Under the pieces are notes generated by a model, which saw nothing but the letters and a program-made list of their open reading frames with translations, searched no databases and was not told the DNA's origin. From Oscillospiraceae bacterium (GTDB lineage Bacteria; Bacillota_A; Clostridia; Oscillospirales; Oscillospiraceae): a stretch of 33,499 nucleotides of DNA. The position numbers were made by a program, and so were the translations under genes. The DNA is taken from the NCBI GenBank assembly GCA_902786615.1, contig CADADE010000035.1, positions 1 to 33,499 of the forward strand, in the 5' to 3' direction. Positions within the stretch are counted from its first letter, which is position 1. Each line of letters begins with the position of its first letter. Positions 18,259-26,459 of this stretch are shown here, piece after piece.

Positions 18259-19097
18259 ATTTTCTCCAGAAATTCTCTCGCCTGCACGGCGTTGTCGTTC
18301 GTGGTATTCTCCAGGCTTGCCTGGATGAAGGGCTTTCTCGCCTTGAGAAAGCGCATGATCTCGGTATAGTCCATCTCCCCCGTTCCGGCGGCGACGCTCA
18401 CAAGCCCGTTTTCGGTGCGGACATAGTCCTTCAGGTGCACCATGGCGATATGGTCGCAGAGCTTGTCCATCGCGGCGGCGAGGACGCTGTCCCGCCGGTC
18501 CACGTTGTCCGCGGCCAACAGGTTCACGGGGTCGAAGATGATGCGCAGATTCGGGCTCTCCATGGCGTTGATGACCTCAAGCGCCCGGTCGGCGTTATAG
18601 ACGATATGATTGCGCACCGGCTCGATGGCCAGCATGACGCCGCATTTCTCCGCCCGCTCCAGCACCGGCTCCAGATTCCACATGAAGGTGCGCAGGGCCT
18701 CCGGTGTATGGGTGTTTTCATCCAGCTTGTAGGCGGCGTTCGGCGCGCCGGTCTCGGTGCCGACCATGCCGATGCCCGCAAGAGCCGCCACGCGCAGGCT
18801 CCCGTAATAGCGGGACTGAAACTCCGCGACCTTTGCGGGGTCGGGGTGGGCGAGGTTCAGATAGCAGCCCAGCACCGCCACGTCCAGGTCTTCCTTCTGG
18901 AAAACACGGCGGACATGGGCGGCAACGCCCTCCGTCAGGGCGGCGTCGTCAAAGGTCACGCCCTTGATGCATTTGGAGAGGGCCAGATGGACACAACAAA
19001 AGCCCTCCTCCCTGGCCTTGCGGGCCCGGGCCTCGAGGGTCTGTTCCTCCTCCGGCAGAGCTGCATTTACATCGTGCAAACGGATGCCAAGCTGCAT
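18243..19097 (-). CDS. sugar phosphate isomerase/epimerase-like TIM-barrel protein
   Basis: A 284-residue xylose-isomerase-like (AP endonuclease 2 family) barrel. The usual metal ligands are visible in order: Glu in LAIEPVRNH, Asp in IIFDPVNLL, His in MVHLKDY and Glu in ASLENTTND. Family members isomerize or epimerize free or phosphorylated sugars; the exact substrate cannot be told. Position between a pectin methylesterase and an AraC regulator suggests a uronate or pectin side-chain sugar. The ATG at 19097 is eight bases from AAGGAG; the ATG at 19103 would be too close. It is divergent from the second AraC gene. Confidence 0.82.
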   Translation of the reverse strand: MQLGIRLHDVNAALPEEEQTLEARARKAREEGFCCVHLALSKCIKGVTFDDAALTEGVAAHVRRVFQKEDLDVAVLGCYLNLAHPDPAKVAEFQSRYYGSLRVAALAGIGMVGTETGAPNAAYKLDENTHTPEALRTFMWNLEPVLERAEKCGVMLAIEPVRNHIVYNADRALEVINAMESPNLRIIFDPVNLLAADNVDRRDSVLAAAMDKLCDHIAMVHLKDYVRTENGLVSVAAGTGEMDYTEIMRFLKARKPFIQASLENTTNDNAVQAREFLEKIYASV

Positions 19098-19174
19098 AAT
19101 CATCTCTCCTTGCATCACAGGCTTCGTCAATATGTTATAATTTTATGTAAACTGGTACTTTCAATTTTATATAT

Positions 19175-19202
19175 TTTACATTTTTTCACTGATAAGTAAT
19201 AC
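19175..19202 (+). promoter_or_regulatory. candidate promoter of the second AraC gene
   Basis: TTTACA (19175-19180) and TAATAC (19197-19202) are separated by 16 bp in the AT-rich 171-bp divergent gap 19098-19268. Moderate match to sigma-A consensus. No clear minus-strand promoter was found in the same gap. Confidence 0.35.
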
Positions 19203-19268
19203 AGATATTGAATGCTTTTTTAGGTTTTTTACAGTTTTTCCAATACGCGCACAGTCAGGAGGCAGATT

Positions 19269-20105
19269 ATGAACAACGAAGCCAGAACCAGTACCGACCC
19301 TATCAGCCGCATTTACGTGGATCGGCGCGCCAGGGAGGCAGGCTATCTCATGTCCCACCACCACTGCCACCCCTATTTTGAGCTGTCCTATATCGAGCAC
19401 GGCAGCTGCCGCTTTTTTGTGGAGGACACGATCTACGACCTGCATGACGGCGACTTTCTGCTGATCCCGCCGCAGCTTTTTCACTATACGCGCTATCTGG
19501 TCGGCTCCTGCCTGCGCTGCGGGGTCTATTTCCGCGCCTCCGATCTGAGCCCGGAGCTTCTCGCCACGGCCCCGGATCACACGGCGTTTTTCTCCGAGCT
19601 TCGCATTTTCCAGGCGCCGCCCGTATGGCGTCGGCAGATCGCGATGCTGCTCGACCGCATGGCCGCGGAGGAGCAGGACTTTGACGAGCTCTCCCCCACC
19701 ATGCTGCGCTTCCAGCTCCAGGAGCTGCTGCTGCTGTGCAGCCGGGTCTGCTCGCTGCTGTCGGACAACCTGGCCGACATCCACACGACCGACCGCCAGG
19801 TGCTGCTGGCCGCCCGCTTCATCAACGAGCATTACCGCCAGCAGATCAGCGCCGCCGATATCGCCGCCGCCTCCGGCTTCAGCCCCAACTATCTCAGCCG
19901 CAAATTCCGCGAGGCCACCGGCATCGGCGTACATGACTACCTGGTTTTCATCCGCCTGCGCAACGCCGCCTTCGAGCTCATCTCCACCGACGACAGCGTG
20001 ACGGACATCGCGCTGCGCAGCGGCTTTTCCGACAGCAATTATTTCAAGGACGCATTTAAGAAGAAATACGGCGTTACGCCGCGGGAATACAGAAAAACAC
20101 GCTGA
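19269..20105 (+). CDS. AraC-family transcriptional regulator with cupin domain
   Basis: A 278-residue regulator. The N-terminal cupin (HHHCHPYFELSYIEHGSC, then GDFLLIPPQLFHYTR) senses a small ligand. The C-terminal ~100 residues hold two helix-turn-helix motifs (ISAADIAAASGFSPNYLSRKF and VTDIALRSGFSDSNYFKDAF) with the AraC ending KKYGVTPREYRKT. ATG at 19269 follows AGGAGG at six bases. It is divergent from the TIM-barrel gene and 14 bp upstream of the MATE gene, so control of either is plausible. Confidence 0.9.
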   Translation: MNNEARTSTDPISRIYVDRRAREAGYLMSHHHCHPYFELSYIEHGSCRFFVEDTIYDLHDGDFLLIPPQLFHYTRYLVGSCLRCGVYFRASDLSPELLATAPDHTAFFSELRIFQAPPVWRRQIAMLLDRMAAEEQDFDELSPTMLRFQLQELLLLCSRVCSLLSDNLADIHTTDRQVLLAARFINEHYRQQISAADIAAASGFSPNYLSRKFREATGIGVHDYLVFIRLRNAAFELISTDDSVTDIALRSGFSDSNYFKDAFKKKYGVTPREYRKTR

Positions 20106-20119
20106 TTAGGGGCGATCTT

Positions 20120-21508
20120 ATGGCAATCAAAGCAGAACTCAGCAAACGTGATCGACGCTTTCTGGACATGAGCCTGAACGCGCCGATGTGGAAGGTCGTG
20201 CTCTATGTGGGCACGCCGCTGGCCCTGTATCAGGGGCTTGCGATGCTCTTTACCATCCTGGACACGATGATGGCCTCGCACATCAGCAAGGAGTCCGTGT
20301 CCGCCGTGGCCTATCTCTCCCAGCTCAGGCTCCTGCTCAGCTCTGTGGGCGGCGGGCTTGCGGTGGGCGCGGGCATTCAGATCAGCCGCGCCTACGGTGA
20401 GGGGGACTTCGTCATGGTGCGAAAGCGCGTGAGCACGCTCTACGCCATCAGCCTGAGCGTCGGGCTTCTGATGCTGGCGGTGATCCTCCCGTTTACCTCC
20501 GGCTTTCTGCGCCTTGCCGGAACGCCGGCGGAGCTCATCGCCGTGGGTCGGCAGTACTTCATCGTGCAGCTTTTCGTCATGGTGGTGAACTTTCTCAACG
20601 AGGTCTATATCGCCGTGGAGCGCGCCCGCGGCAATGCCCAGCGGATCTTCCTGCTGAACATTGCGGTCATTGTCGTGAAGCTCTCCCTGACGGCGCTTTT
20701 CGTCTACGTGCTGCACAGCGGGCTTGTCATGATCGCGGTGGCCTCGCTCCTGTCGGAGCTGACCATGTTTGCCTTTGCCGTGCGCTACAGCCTCATTGGG
20801 GACGGCGCGTTCAGCTTTTCGCTCAAGGCGGTCGCCTTCCGTGAGCGGCGCGTGCCGGAGCCGATGATCCGCAGCTCCCTGCCCGTGATCGCCGAGAAGG
20901 CGCTCTTCGCCGCCGGCAAGACTGTGGTCAACGCCATGTGCACGGTTTACGGGGCGCTGATGGTGGGCGCGATGGGCGTGTCGAACAATCTCGGCGGCAT
21001 CACCACGAACCCGCAGAACGGCTACCAGCAGGGCAGCGCCGCCATCATCAGCCAGAATTACGGGGCGGGCCGCTTCCGCCGGGTGCTGGACGCCTTTTAT
21101 GCCACGGCGGCGATCAACATGCTGCTGGGTCTCGTGATCTCGAGTCTTGAGCTCTGGCAGCTCGACTTTCTCGCCGGCCTCTTTGACGGCGGGAGCGAAG
21201 AGTTTCGCCGCCTGATCGCTACCGTCTACCGCTTTGAGGCGCTGGGCGCGGTGCCGCTGGGGCTGAACGCCGCGGTCATGGCCCTGCTCTACGGTCTCGG
21301 CAAGACGCGGCTGACCCTGATTCTGAACTTTGCCCGCGTATTTGTGTTCCGCATCCCGGTGTTCTGGTTTTTGCAGCGCTTCACCGATCTCGGCGAGAAG
21401 AGCGTCGGCATCGTGATGATGGTCAGCAACACCGCCGTAGCCGTCGCCGCCGCCATAGTCTGCGCCGTCGTGATCCGGGATTTCAAGCGCGACCATCAAT
21501 TAAACTGA
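20120..21508 (+). CDS. MATE-family multidrug/metabolite efflux transporter
   Basis: A 462-residue inner-membrane exporter with about twelve helices in two homologous halves. The MATE hallmarks are an early MWKVVLYVGTPLALYQGLAM helix, SKESVSAVAYLSQ and GGGLAVGAGIQISRAYGEGD in the first half. NGYQQGSAAIISQNYGAGR in the second half is the matching loop. Drug or metabolite export coupled to Na+ or H+ is the family role; the substrate is unknown. It follows the AraC gene by 14 bp with a weak GGGGCG site, so the two are probably one transcript. Confidence 0.93.
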   Translation: MAIKAELSKRDRRFLDMSLNAPMWKVVLYVGTPLALYQGLAMLFTILDTMMASHISKESVSAVAYLSQLRLLLSSVGGGLAVGAGIQISRAYGEGDFVMVRKRVSTLYAISLSVGLLMLAVILPFTSGFLRLAGTPAELIAVGRQYFIVQLFVMVVNFLNEVYIAVERARGNAQRIFLLNIAVIVVKLSLTALFVYVLHSGLVMIAVASLLSELTMFAFAVRYSLIGDGAFSFSLKAVAFRERRVPEPMIRSSLPVIAEKALFAAGKTVVNAMCTVYGALMVGAMGVSNNLGGITTNPQNGYQQGSAAIISQNYGAGRFRRVLDAFYATAAINMLLGLVISSLELWQLDFLAGLFDGGSEEFRRLIATVYRFEALGAVPLGLNAAVMALLYGLGKTRLTLILNFARVFVFRIPVFWFLQRFTDLGEKSVGIVMMVSNTAVAVAAAIVCAVVIRDFKRDHQLN

Positions 21509-21536
21509 AATTGTGCCTCTCCGGCTTTCGAAAATA

Positions 21537-21565
21537 TTGCAAATTGCCAAAGTATTTGCTAATAT
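21537..21565 (+). promoter_or_regulatory. sigma-A promoter of the GGDEF gene
   Basis: TTGCAA (21537-21542), a 17-bp spacer and TAATAT (21560-21565) with an extended TGC. The predicted start near 21572 leaves the AGGAG at 21567-21571 outside the transcript, so translation should begin at ATG 21596, served by GGAGG at 21583-21587. Confidence 0.65.
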
Positions 21566-21595
21566 AGGAGAAAGATCTGTATGGAGGCGCAGCAT

Positions 21596-22648
21596 ATGTA
21601 TTCCGCCGAATATCTCGCACGCTATCCTTTTTTCCGGGAGCTTCTGCAGACCGCTCCCCTCTCCGCCGTGCACGACTCCCTCACGGGGCTGATCGCGCGG
21701 CCCCATATTCTCCGCTTCATCCGCTCCCTCATCGACGAAAAGACGCCGTTTGTGCTTGGGATCATTGATCTGGACAACTTCAAAAGCATCAATGACAATT
21801 ACGGCCACCGCACCGGGGATGAAATGCTGGCCCTCGTCGCCGGGCAGCTGCGCACCTTTTTCGGCGAGGACGGCGTTGTGGGCCGCTACGGCGGGGACGA
21901 GTTTCTGTTCGTCTATTTCGGCTGCACCGACTATGACGGGCTCCACCGCGTGCTGGACGACATGTATCTGACCGACACCGTCTTCCGCAAGGATCTGCTG
22001 ATCGACGGGCGCAGGATCTTCTCCACCGCGACGGTCGGCTGCGCCGTCTTCCCCACGGACGCGGAGAGCTTCGAGGGGCTTTTCGCCCTGTGCGACAAGA
22101 CGCTCTACCGCGGCAAATCCAAGGGCCGCAACTGCTTTATCATCTACGTGCCCGCAAAGCACGACAAGCTCACGATCCCCACCCTCGCGCGGCGAAACCT
22201 CTACGATACCTTTTACCGCATCGCGCAGGGCTTCGACGCGGGGACGGACGCGACGGACAGACTGTGCCGCGCCTTCTTCCCGCTGCAGGAGAACATGCGC
22301 CTGTACCGCCTGCTCTACCTTAACGCGGAAAGCCGGCTCCTGGACGTCACCGGGGACTGCTCTCTCGGCCCGGTTGAAACGCCGGAGGAACTGATGCATC
22401 AGGGACTCTTCGCGGCCCACAGCCTGGACGAGCTCAAGGCGCGCTGCCCCGTGCTGTGCGCGCACATCAGCGGGATGCAGTATGATTCCGTCATGATCTG
22501 CAAGGTTGAAAAGGCCGGGCGCGCCTACGGCTATCTGCTGTTTTGCCCGGAGATCGTGACCTTCCACATCTGGCAGGAGAGCGAATGCGCCGCCGCCTTC
22601 TTCCTCTCGCACCTGCTCGCGGACTATCTGGAAGGGCATGAAAAGTAA
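21596..22648 (+). CDS. GGDEF-domain protein, probable diguanylate cyclase
   Basis: A 350-residue cytoplasmic protein. The GGDEF domain lies at the N-terminus (about 25-155): DSLTGL, IIDLDNFKSINDNYGH (metal/nucleotide site) and an intact GRYGGDEF (GGDEF 99-103), so it can make cyclic-di-GMP from two GTP. The usual RxxD inhibitory site is absent. The C-terminal ~190 residues look like a GAF-type sensory domain, reversing the common order in which the sensor precedes GGDEF. No membrane segment is present. An ATG at 21581 is an alternative start, disfavoured by the promoter position. It has its own promoter and terminator. Confidence 0.9.
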   Translation: MYSAEYLARYPFFRELLQTAPLSAVHDSLTGLIARPHILRFIRSLIDEKTPFVLGIIDLDNFKSINDNYGHRTGDEMLALVAGQLRTFFGEDGVVGRYGGDEFLFVYFGCTDYDGLHRVLDDMYLTDTVFRKDLLIDGRRIFSTATVGCAVFPTDAESFEGLFALCDKTLYRGKSKGRNCFIIYVPAKHDKLTIPTLARRNLYDTFYRIAQGFDAGTDATDRLCRAFFPLQENMRLYRLLYLNAESRLLDVTGDCSLGPVETPEELMHQGLFAAHSLDELKARCPVLCAHISGMQYDSVMICKVEKAGRAYGYLLFCPEIVTFHIWQESECAAAFFLSHLLADYLEGHEK

Positions 22649-22656
22649 AGAAGCAA

Positions 22657-22706
22657 ACCGACAGTCCCTCGCCGTGACGTACACGGGTTGGGGCTGTCGG
22701 TTTTTT
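22657..22706 (+). terminator. Rho-independent terminator after the GGDEF gene
   Basis: A 12-bp stem (ACCGACAGTCCC pairing with GGGGCTGTCGGT, one G-U) is followed by six T, starting eight bases after the stop codon. Confidence 0.9.
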
Positions 22707-22728
22707 GTACAGCGCGGGCTCAGCGCTT

Positions 22729-22848
22729 GGCTCCCCCTTCGGGGGGGAGCCGGCACGGCGCGTCTCACGGAAGCGACGTGACTGAGAGGGGGCCCTCTCC
22801 GTCGCTCCGCGACACCTCCCCCATTCGCCGCAAGCGGCTGGGGGAGGC
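22729..22848. repeat. GC-rich multi-hairpin intergenic repeat element
   Basis: About 120 bp of successive palindromes: GGCTCCCCC with its complement (22729-22751), GAGAGGG/CCCTCTC (22784-22799) nested in AGCGACG/CGTCGCT, GTCGC/GCGAC (22801-22813), and CCTCCCCCA/TGGGGGAGG (22816-22848). The composition and 'actgagaggggg' core resemble dispersed intergenic repeats of Oscillospirales genomes. It lies between two convergent terminators and encodes nothing visible. Confidence 0.6.
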
Positions 22849-22854
22849 AAGAAA

Positions 22855-22898
22855 ACAGGGCTGTGAAGCCGGGGATTTCCCAGACTTCACAGCCCTGT
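22855..22898 (-). terminator. Rho-independent terminator after the Fe-S flavoenzyme gene
   Basis: A perfect 14-bp stem (ACAGGGCTGTGAAG at 22855-22868 with its complement at 22885-22898). On the minus strand it is followed by TTTTCTT. It lies 42 bases beyond the stop codon at 22940. Confidence 0.88.
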
Positions 22899-22939
22899 GG
22901 CATGCTATACGCTTATATTGTTGCGCACTCTGCCGGGAA

Positions 22940-25000
22940 TCAGATTCTCATGCAGATGTCCCAGGCGCGCCAGATGACGGTGCGGAGGTTTCCGATGGAG
23001 ACGCAGTCGCCGACTCTGTGGACGTGCGCACCCTTCTCGCCGACCGGTGCGGGCACGAAGCCGATACCGTTGATGACGGCGTCGCAGTCGCAGCGGAAGG
23101 TCTCGGTCGGGGTCTTGATGATGCAGTAGCCGTCGCCGATCTCGGTGATAGTGCTGTGCAAAAAGACCGGAACGTTGTGGTAATCCATGGCGTCGCGCAG
23201 GAAGGAGGTGTTGGCAAGGCAGGTGGCCTGCGCCGCGACGAGGTCGTCGCCGTATTCGACGATGACGGGGTGCTTGCCGGCGAGGACCAGGTCATAGGCC
23301 GCCTCGCAGGAGGACTGGCCGCCGCCGAGGAAGACGATCTTGTCGCCCTCGACCGTCTTCTCCCGCAGAAGCTCGCGGAAGGAGCGGGTCTTCTCGAAGC
23401 CCTTGATCTGCGGCATGGTTCTGGGAACGGAGCCGGTGCAGACGATGATCTCGTCAAAGCCGCGCTTGATGGTGCCGAGGTCGTTCACCTCGGTATTAAA
23501 GTGAACCTCGATCCCGGCTCTCGCGATCTCGCGCTTGTACCACTCGATGAGCTCCCTGTCGTTCTCCTTGAAGCTCATGGCGGAGGCGGTCAGGAACAGG
23601 CCGCCGAGCTGATCCTCCTTCTCGAAGATGACGGGGGTATGCCCGCGCTTTTTCAGCACCAGCGCGCACTCCATGCCGCCGACGCCGCCGCCGATGACGG
23701 CGACCTTCTTCGGCTTTTTGGTCGGGACGATCTTGTAGCGGTCGCGCTGCATGGTGGGCGGGTTCAGCGCGCAGCGGGCCAGGTGCAGGGAGTCGCCCAG
23801 GGACTGCATGTTCGCGGTGCCGTTGGCCTTGGAGAAGTTGAAGCAGCCGTTGTGGCAGCGGATGCAGGGACGGATGTCCTCTTCATGGCCGGTGCGGATC
23901 TTGGTGACCCAGTTTTCATCGACCAGGTTCTGGCGGGCGATGGCCATGGCGTCCAGACGGCCCGCCGCGATCTCCTCGGCAGCCTTGACCGGGTCCATAC
24001 GACCGGCGCAGGCGACGGGGATGTCGACGAACTGACGGATATGCTCAACGTCAGCCAGGTTGCAGTTATCGGGCATGTACTGTGGCGGATGCGCCCAGTA
24101 CCAGGCGTCGTAGGTGCCGTTGTCGCAGTTGAGGAAGGCGTAGCCGGCGTCCTGAAGGATCTTGACGGCCTTCTCGGACTCGGGCATATCGCGGCCGAAC
24201 TCCTCAAACTCCTCGTAAGGCATGGCGCCCTTGCGCCAGCCCTTGGTGCAGGAGCGGACGGAGTAACGCAGGGAGACGGGGAAATCGTCCCCGGCCTGGC
24301 GGTGGATCTCCTGGACGATCTCGGTGGCGAAGCGCAGGCGGTTTTCGAGGCTGCCGCCGTACTGGTCGGTGCGGAAGTTCATGTTGGCGATGGCAAACTG
24401 ATCCAGGTTATAGCCCTCGTGCACGGCGTGGATCTCGACGCCGTCGACGCCGGCCTCGCGCAGCTTCTTGGCGGTCGCGCCGAAGTGCCACACCATCTCC
24501 TGGATCTCCTCGACGGTGAAGGGGCGGGAGCTGAGGTTGTCGGCCCAGCGGTTGGGCGTGGCGGAGGCGGAGGCGCAGGCATACTGCACGTCCACGATGG
24601 GGCTGGCGAGCTTGTTGAGCAGGTCGTTTCTCGCAAGCGCGGCCATCCAGGGCGTGACGGCCATGGAGCGGCCGAAGCCGCCGGCAAGCTGGATAAAGAG
24701 CTTGCTGCCGGTCTTGTGGTACTCGTCCATATAGGGCTTGAGCACACGGTACATCTGGCGGTTGGAGTCCAGCCACTTTCTGCCCATGGTGTCGCGGATG
24801 ACCTGCATGCCGGGGAGAACGAGGCCGACGCCGTCCTTCGCTCTCTGGAGCAGGAAATCGGCGCCCTCGGTGTCAAAGTGAGACGGCTCCAGCCAGCCGA
24901 ACAGGGTGGTTCCGCCCATGGAACACTGTACAATGCGGTTCGGGATCTCTACCTCACCGATTTTAAACGGTGTAAACAGAGGCTCATATTTCGGATTCAT
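22940..25000 (-). CDS. old-yellow-enzyme-type Fe-S flavoenzyme (2,4-dienoyl-CoA/enoate reductase family)
   Basis: A 686-residue NAD(P)H:flavin oxidoreductase of the 2-enoate reductase/BaiCD/FldZ group. The N-terminal FMN TIM barrel (1-360) has the family block HEGYNLDQF...NFRTDQYGGSLENRLRF. A [4Fe-4S] cluster motif follows (Cys379, 382, 386 and 410). The C-terminal half is an FAD/NAD(P)H domain (VAVIGGGVGGMECAL at 433-447, IVFLGGGQSSCEAA later). Such enzymes reduce activated C=C bonds under anaerobic conditions; substrate unknown. ATG 25000 is spaced correctly from GGAG, unlike ATG 25006. It follows a 72-residue membrane peptide gene in one transcript. Confidence 0.93.
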   Translation of the reverse strand: MNPKYEPLFTPFKIGEVEIPNRIVQCSMGGTTLFGWLEPSHFDTEGADFLLQRAKDGVGLVLPGMQVIRDTMGRKWLDSNRQMYRVLKPYMDEYHKTGSKLFIQLAGGFGRSMAVTPWMAALARNDLLNKLASPIVDVQYACASASATPNRWADNLSSRPFTVEEIQEMVWHFGATAKKLREAGVDGVEIHAVHEGYNLDQFAIANMNFRTDQYGGSLENRLRFATEIVQEIHRQAGDDFPVSLRYSVRSCTKGWRKGAMPYEEFEEFGRDMPESEKAVKILQDAGYAFLNCDNGTYDAWYWAHPPQYMPDNCNLADVEHIRQFVDIPVACAGRMDPVKAAEEIAAGRLDAMAIARQNLVDENWVTKIRTGHEEDIRPCIRCHNGCFNFSKANGTANMQSLGDSLHLARCALNPPTMQRDRYKIVPTKKPKKVAVIGGGVGGMECALVLKKRGHTPVIFEKEDQLGGLFLTASAMSFKENDRELIEWYKREIARAGIEVHFNTEVNDLGTIKRGFDEIIVCTGSVPRTMPQIKGFEKTRSFRELLREKTVEGDKIVFLGGGQSSCEAAYDLVLAGKHPVIVEYGDDLVAAQATCLANTSFLRDAMDYHNVPVFLHSTITEIGDGYCIIKTPTETFRCDCDAVINGIGFVPAPVGEKGAHVHRVGDCVSIGNLRTVIWRAWDICMRI

Positions 25001-25037
25001 TGGCATTCTCCTTTACGAATGATTGTTCCGTTATGCA

Positions 25038-25256
25038 TCAGGGAAGCAGTGCCTTGACAAACTCGATCGGCCACTGCAGCAGATCGCCGGCCAGGCGGAG
25101 CTTGTCCAGGATGGCGAGATACGCGTCCTCGCCGAGAAGGCCGAAAAGCTTCTCCTGCGCCTTGGCGGTGTTGATCGCCTTGTACAGGCCGTAGCCCAGC
25201 GCGCACAGGATCGCGCCGATCACGAGTTTCTTCAATTTAGAAAACAAGCTGCACAT
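25038..25256 (-). CDS. small single-helix membrane protein, hypothetical
   Basis: A 72-residue protein, not recognised. A short basic N-terminus (MCSLFSKLKK) precedes one hydrophobic helix (LVIGAILCALGYGLYKAI), then an amphipathic soluble tail of ~40 residues ending in EFVKALLP. ATG 25256 follows AGGAGG at nine bases and a consensus promoter lies 56 bp upstream, so it is probably expressed. It precedes the Fe-S flavoenzyme by 37 bp without a terminator; whether it anchors or otherwise serves that enzyme is unknown. Confidence 0.7.
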   Translation of the reverse strand: MCSLFSKLKKLVIGAILCALGYGLYKAINTAKAQEKLFGLLGEDAYLAILDKLRLAGDLLQWPIEFVKALLP

Positions 25257-25311
25257 ATGGTTTTTCCTCCTGCTTTGAATTTTATGATTTTTGCTCATTC
25301 TCACTGTGAAT

Positions 25312-25340
25312 ATTATACTGAATATGCCCGGCGGAGTCAA
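25312..25340 (-). promoter_or_regulatory. sigma-A promoter of the small membrane protein/flavoenzyme operon
   Basis: On the minus strand TTGACT (25335-25340), a 17-bp spacer and a perfect TATAAT (25312-25317). Predicted transcription start near 25305, giving a ~49-nt leader. Confidence 0.75.
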
Positions 25341-25507
25341 TCCCCATTCCAACAAACTGAACAAAACAGGAAAATCTGTCAGGCTGCCGGGAGCTTCCGC
25401 GCCGTCCGCCCCGCTGCGAAAAAAGGGCGGGCCGCCCCTATACAAACCGGGAAAATGCTGTTATAATAATCGCTGTATGTCACAATAAAGAATACAGAGG
25501 TGTACGC

Positions 25508-26416
25508 ATGAGAGAACCCACTCTTGTGATCCTGGCTGCCGGGATGGGCAGCCGCTTCGGCGGTCTCAAGCAGATCACGCCCGTGGACGAGCAGGGACAC
25601 GCCATCATCGACTTCTCCCTTTTTGACGCTTACCGCGCAGGCTTCCGGCGCGTCGCCTTCATTATCAAAAAAGAGATCGAGGACGATTTCAAGGCCGCCG
25701 TCGGCCGCCGCGCGGAGAAATACTTCGACGTGAAATATGTCTTCCAGAGCACCGACAAGCTGCCAGCGGGCTATACCCTGCCTGAGGGGCGCGTCAAGCC
25801 CTGGGGCACCGGTCACGCGGTGTTGTGCTGCCGCGGTATCGTGGACGGGCCCTTCGCCGTCATCAATGCCGACGATTTTTACGGCCCCGCGGCCTATCAG
25901 GCTCTGTACGACTTCCTCGCCGCAGATCGCCCCGACAATGAGCACGCCATGGTCGCCTATCTTCTGCGCAACACCGTGACCGAAAACGGCTATGTCTCCC
26001 GCGGCGTCTGCCAGGTGGAAAACGGCTGCCTCACCGACGTGGTGGAGCGCGTACACATCGAAAAGCGCGGCGCGGACGCGGCCTACACCGAGGACGGCGA
26101 GCACTGGGTCCCGCTCTCCGGCGACGCGCCGGTCTCCATGAACTGCTGGGCCTTCGGGCCCGCCATGCTGGACGCGCTGTATGAGCGCTTCCCGAAATGG
26201 CTGGACGAGAACCTGCCGGTCAATCCCCTGAAGGCCGAATACTTCCTGCCCTTTGTGGCCAACGCCTGCATTCAGGACGGCAGCGCCGTGGTGAAGGTGC
26301 TCCCCTGCCATGAACAGTGGTACGGCATGACCTACAAGGAGGATATGGAGAGCGTGCGCGCCGCGCTCAGGGCCATGCGCGAGCAGGGCGTTTATCCCGA
26401 AAAGCTTCTGGACTGA
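25508..26416 (+). CDS. sugar-phosphate nucleotidyltransferase-like protein
   Basis: A 302-residue protein with the nucleotidyltransferase opening LVILAAGMGSRFGGLKQITP (residues ~6-25), the metal/nucleotide strand VINADDFYG and a WGTGHAVL-type loop. Family members join sugar-1-phosphates to UTP or dTTP; relatives are often annotated only as NTP transferase domain proteins. It lies 43 bp upstream of galE, probably in the same transcript, which suggests a role in UDP-sugar supply. A TATAAT at 25462-25467 may be its -10, with a poor -35. Start at ATG 25508 follows AGAGGTG. Confidence 0.85.
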   Translation: MREPTLVILAAGMGSRFGGLKQITPVDEQGHAIIDFSLFDAYRAGFRRVAFIIKKEIEDDFKAAVGRRAEKYFDVKYVFQSTDKLPAGYTLPEGRVKPWGTGHAVLCCRGIVDGPFAVINADDFYGPAAYQALYDFLAADRPDNEHAMVAYLLRNTVTENGYVSRGVCQVENGCLTDVVERVHIEKRGADAAYTEDGEHWVPLSGDAPVSMNCWAFGPAMLDALYERFPKWLDENLPVNPLKAEYFLPFVANACIQDGSAVVKVLPCHEQWYGMTYKEDMESVRAALRAMREQGVYPEKLLD

Positions 26417-26459
26417 GCCATTATTATTTGAATTATAATTTGAGAGGAGAAACACTATC

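Noticed and set aside
22688..25057. A ~789-codon plus-strand frame opposite the Fe-S flavoenzyme
   Set aside because: Antisense shadow with no domain, crossing a terminator and the hairpin repeat.
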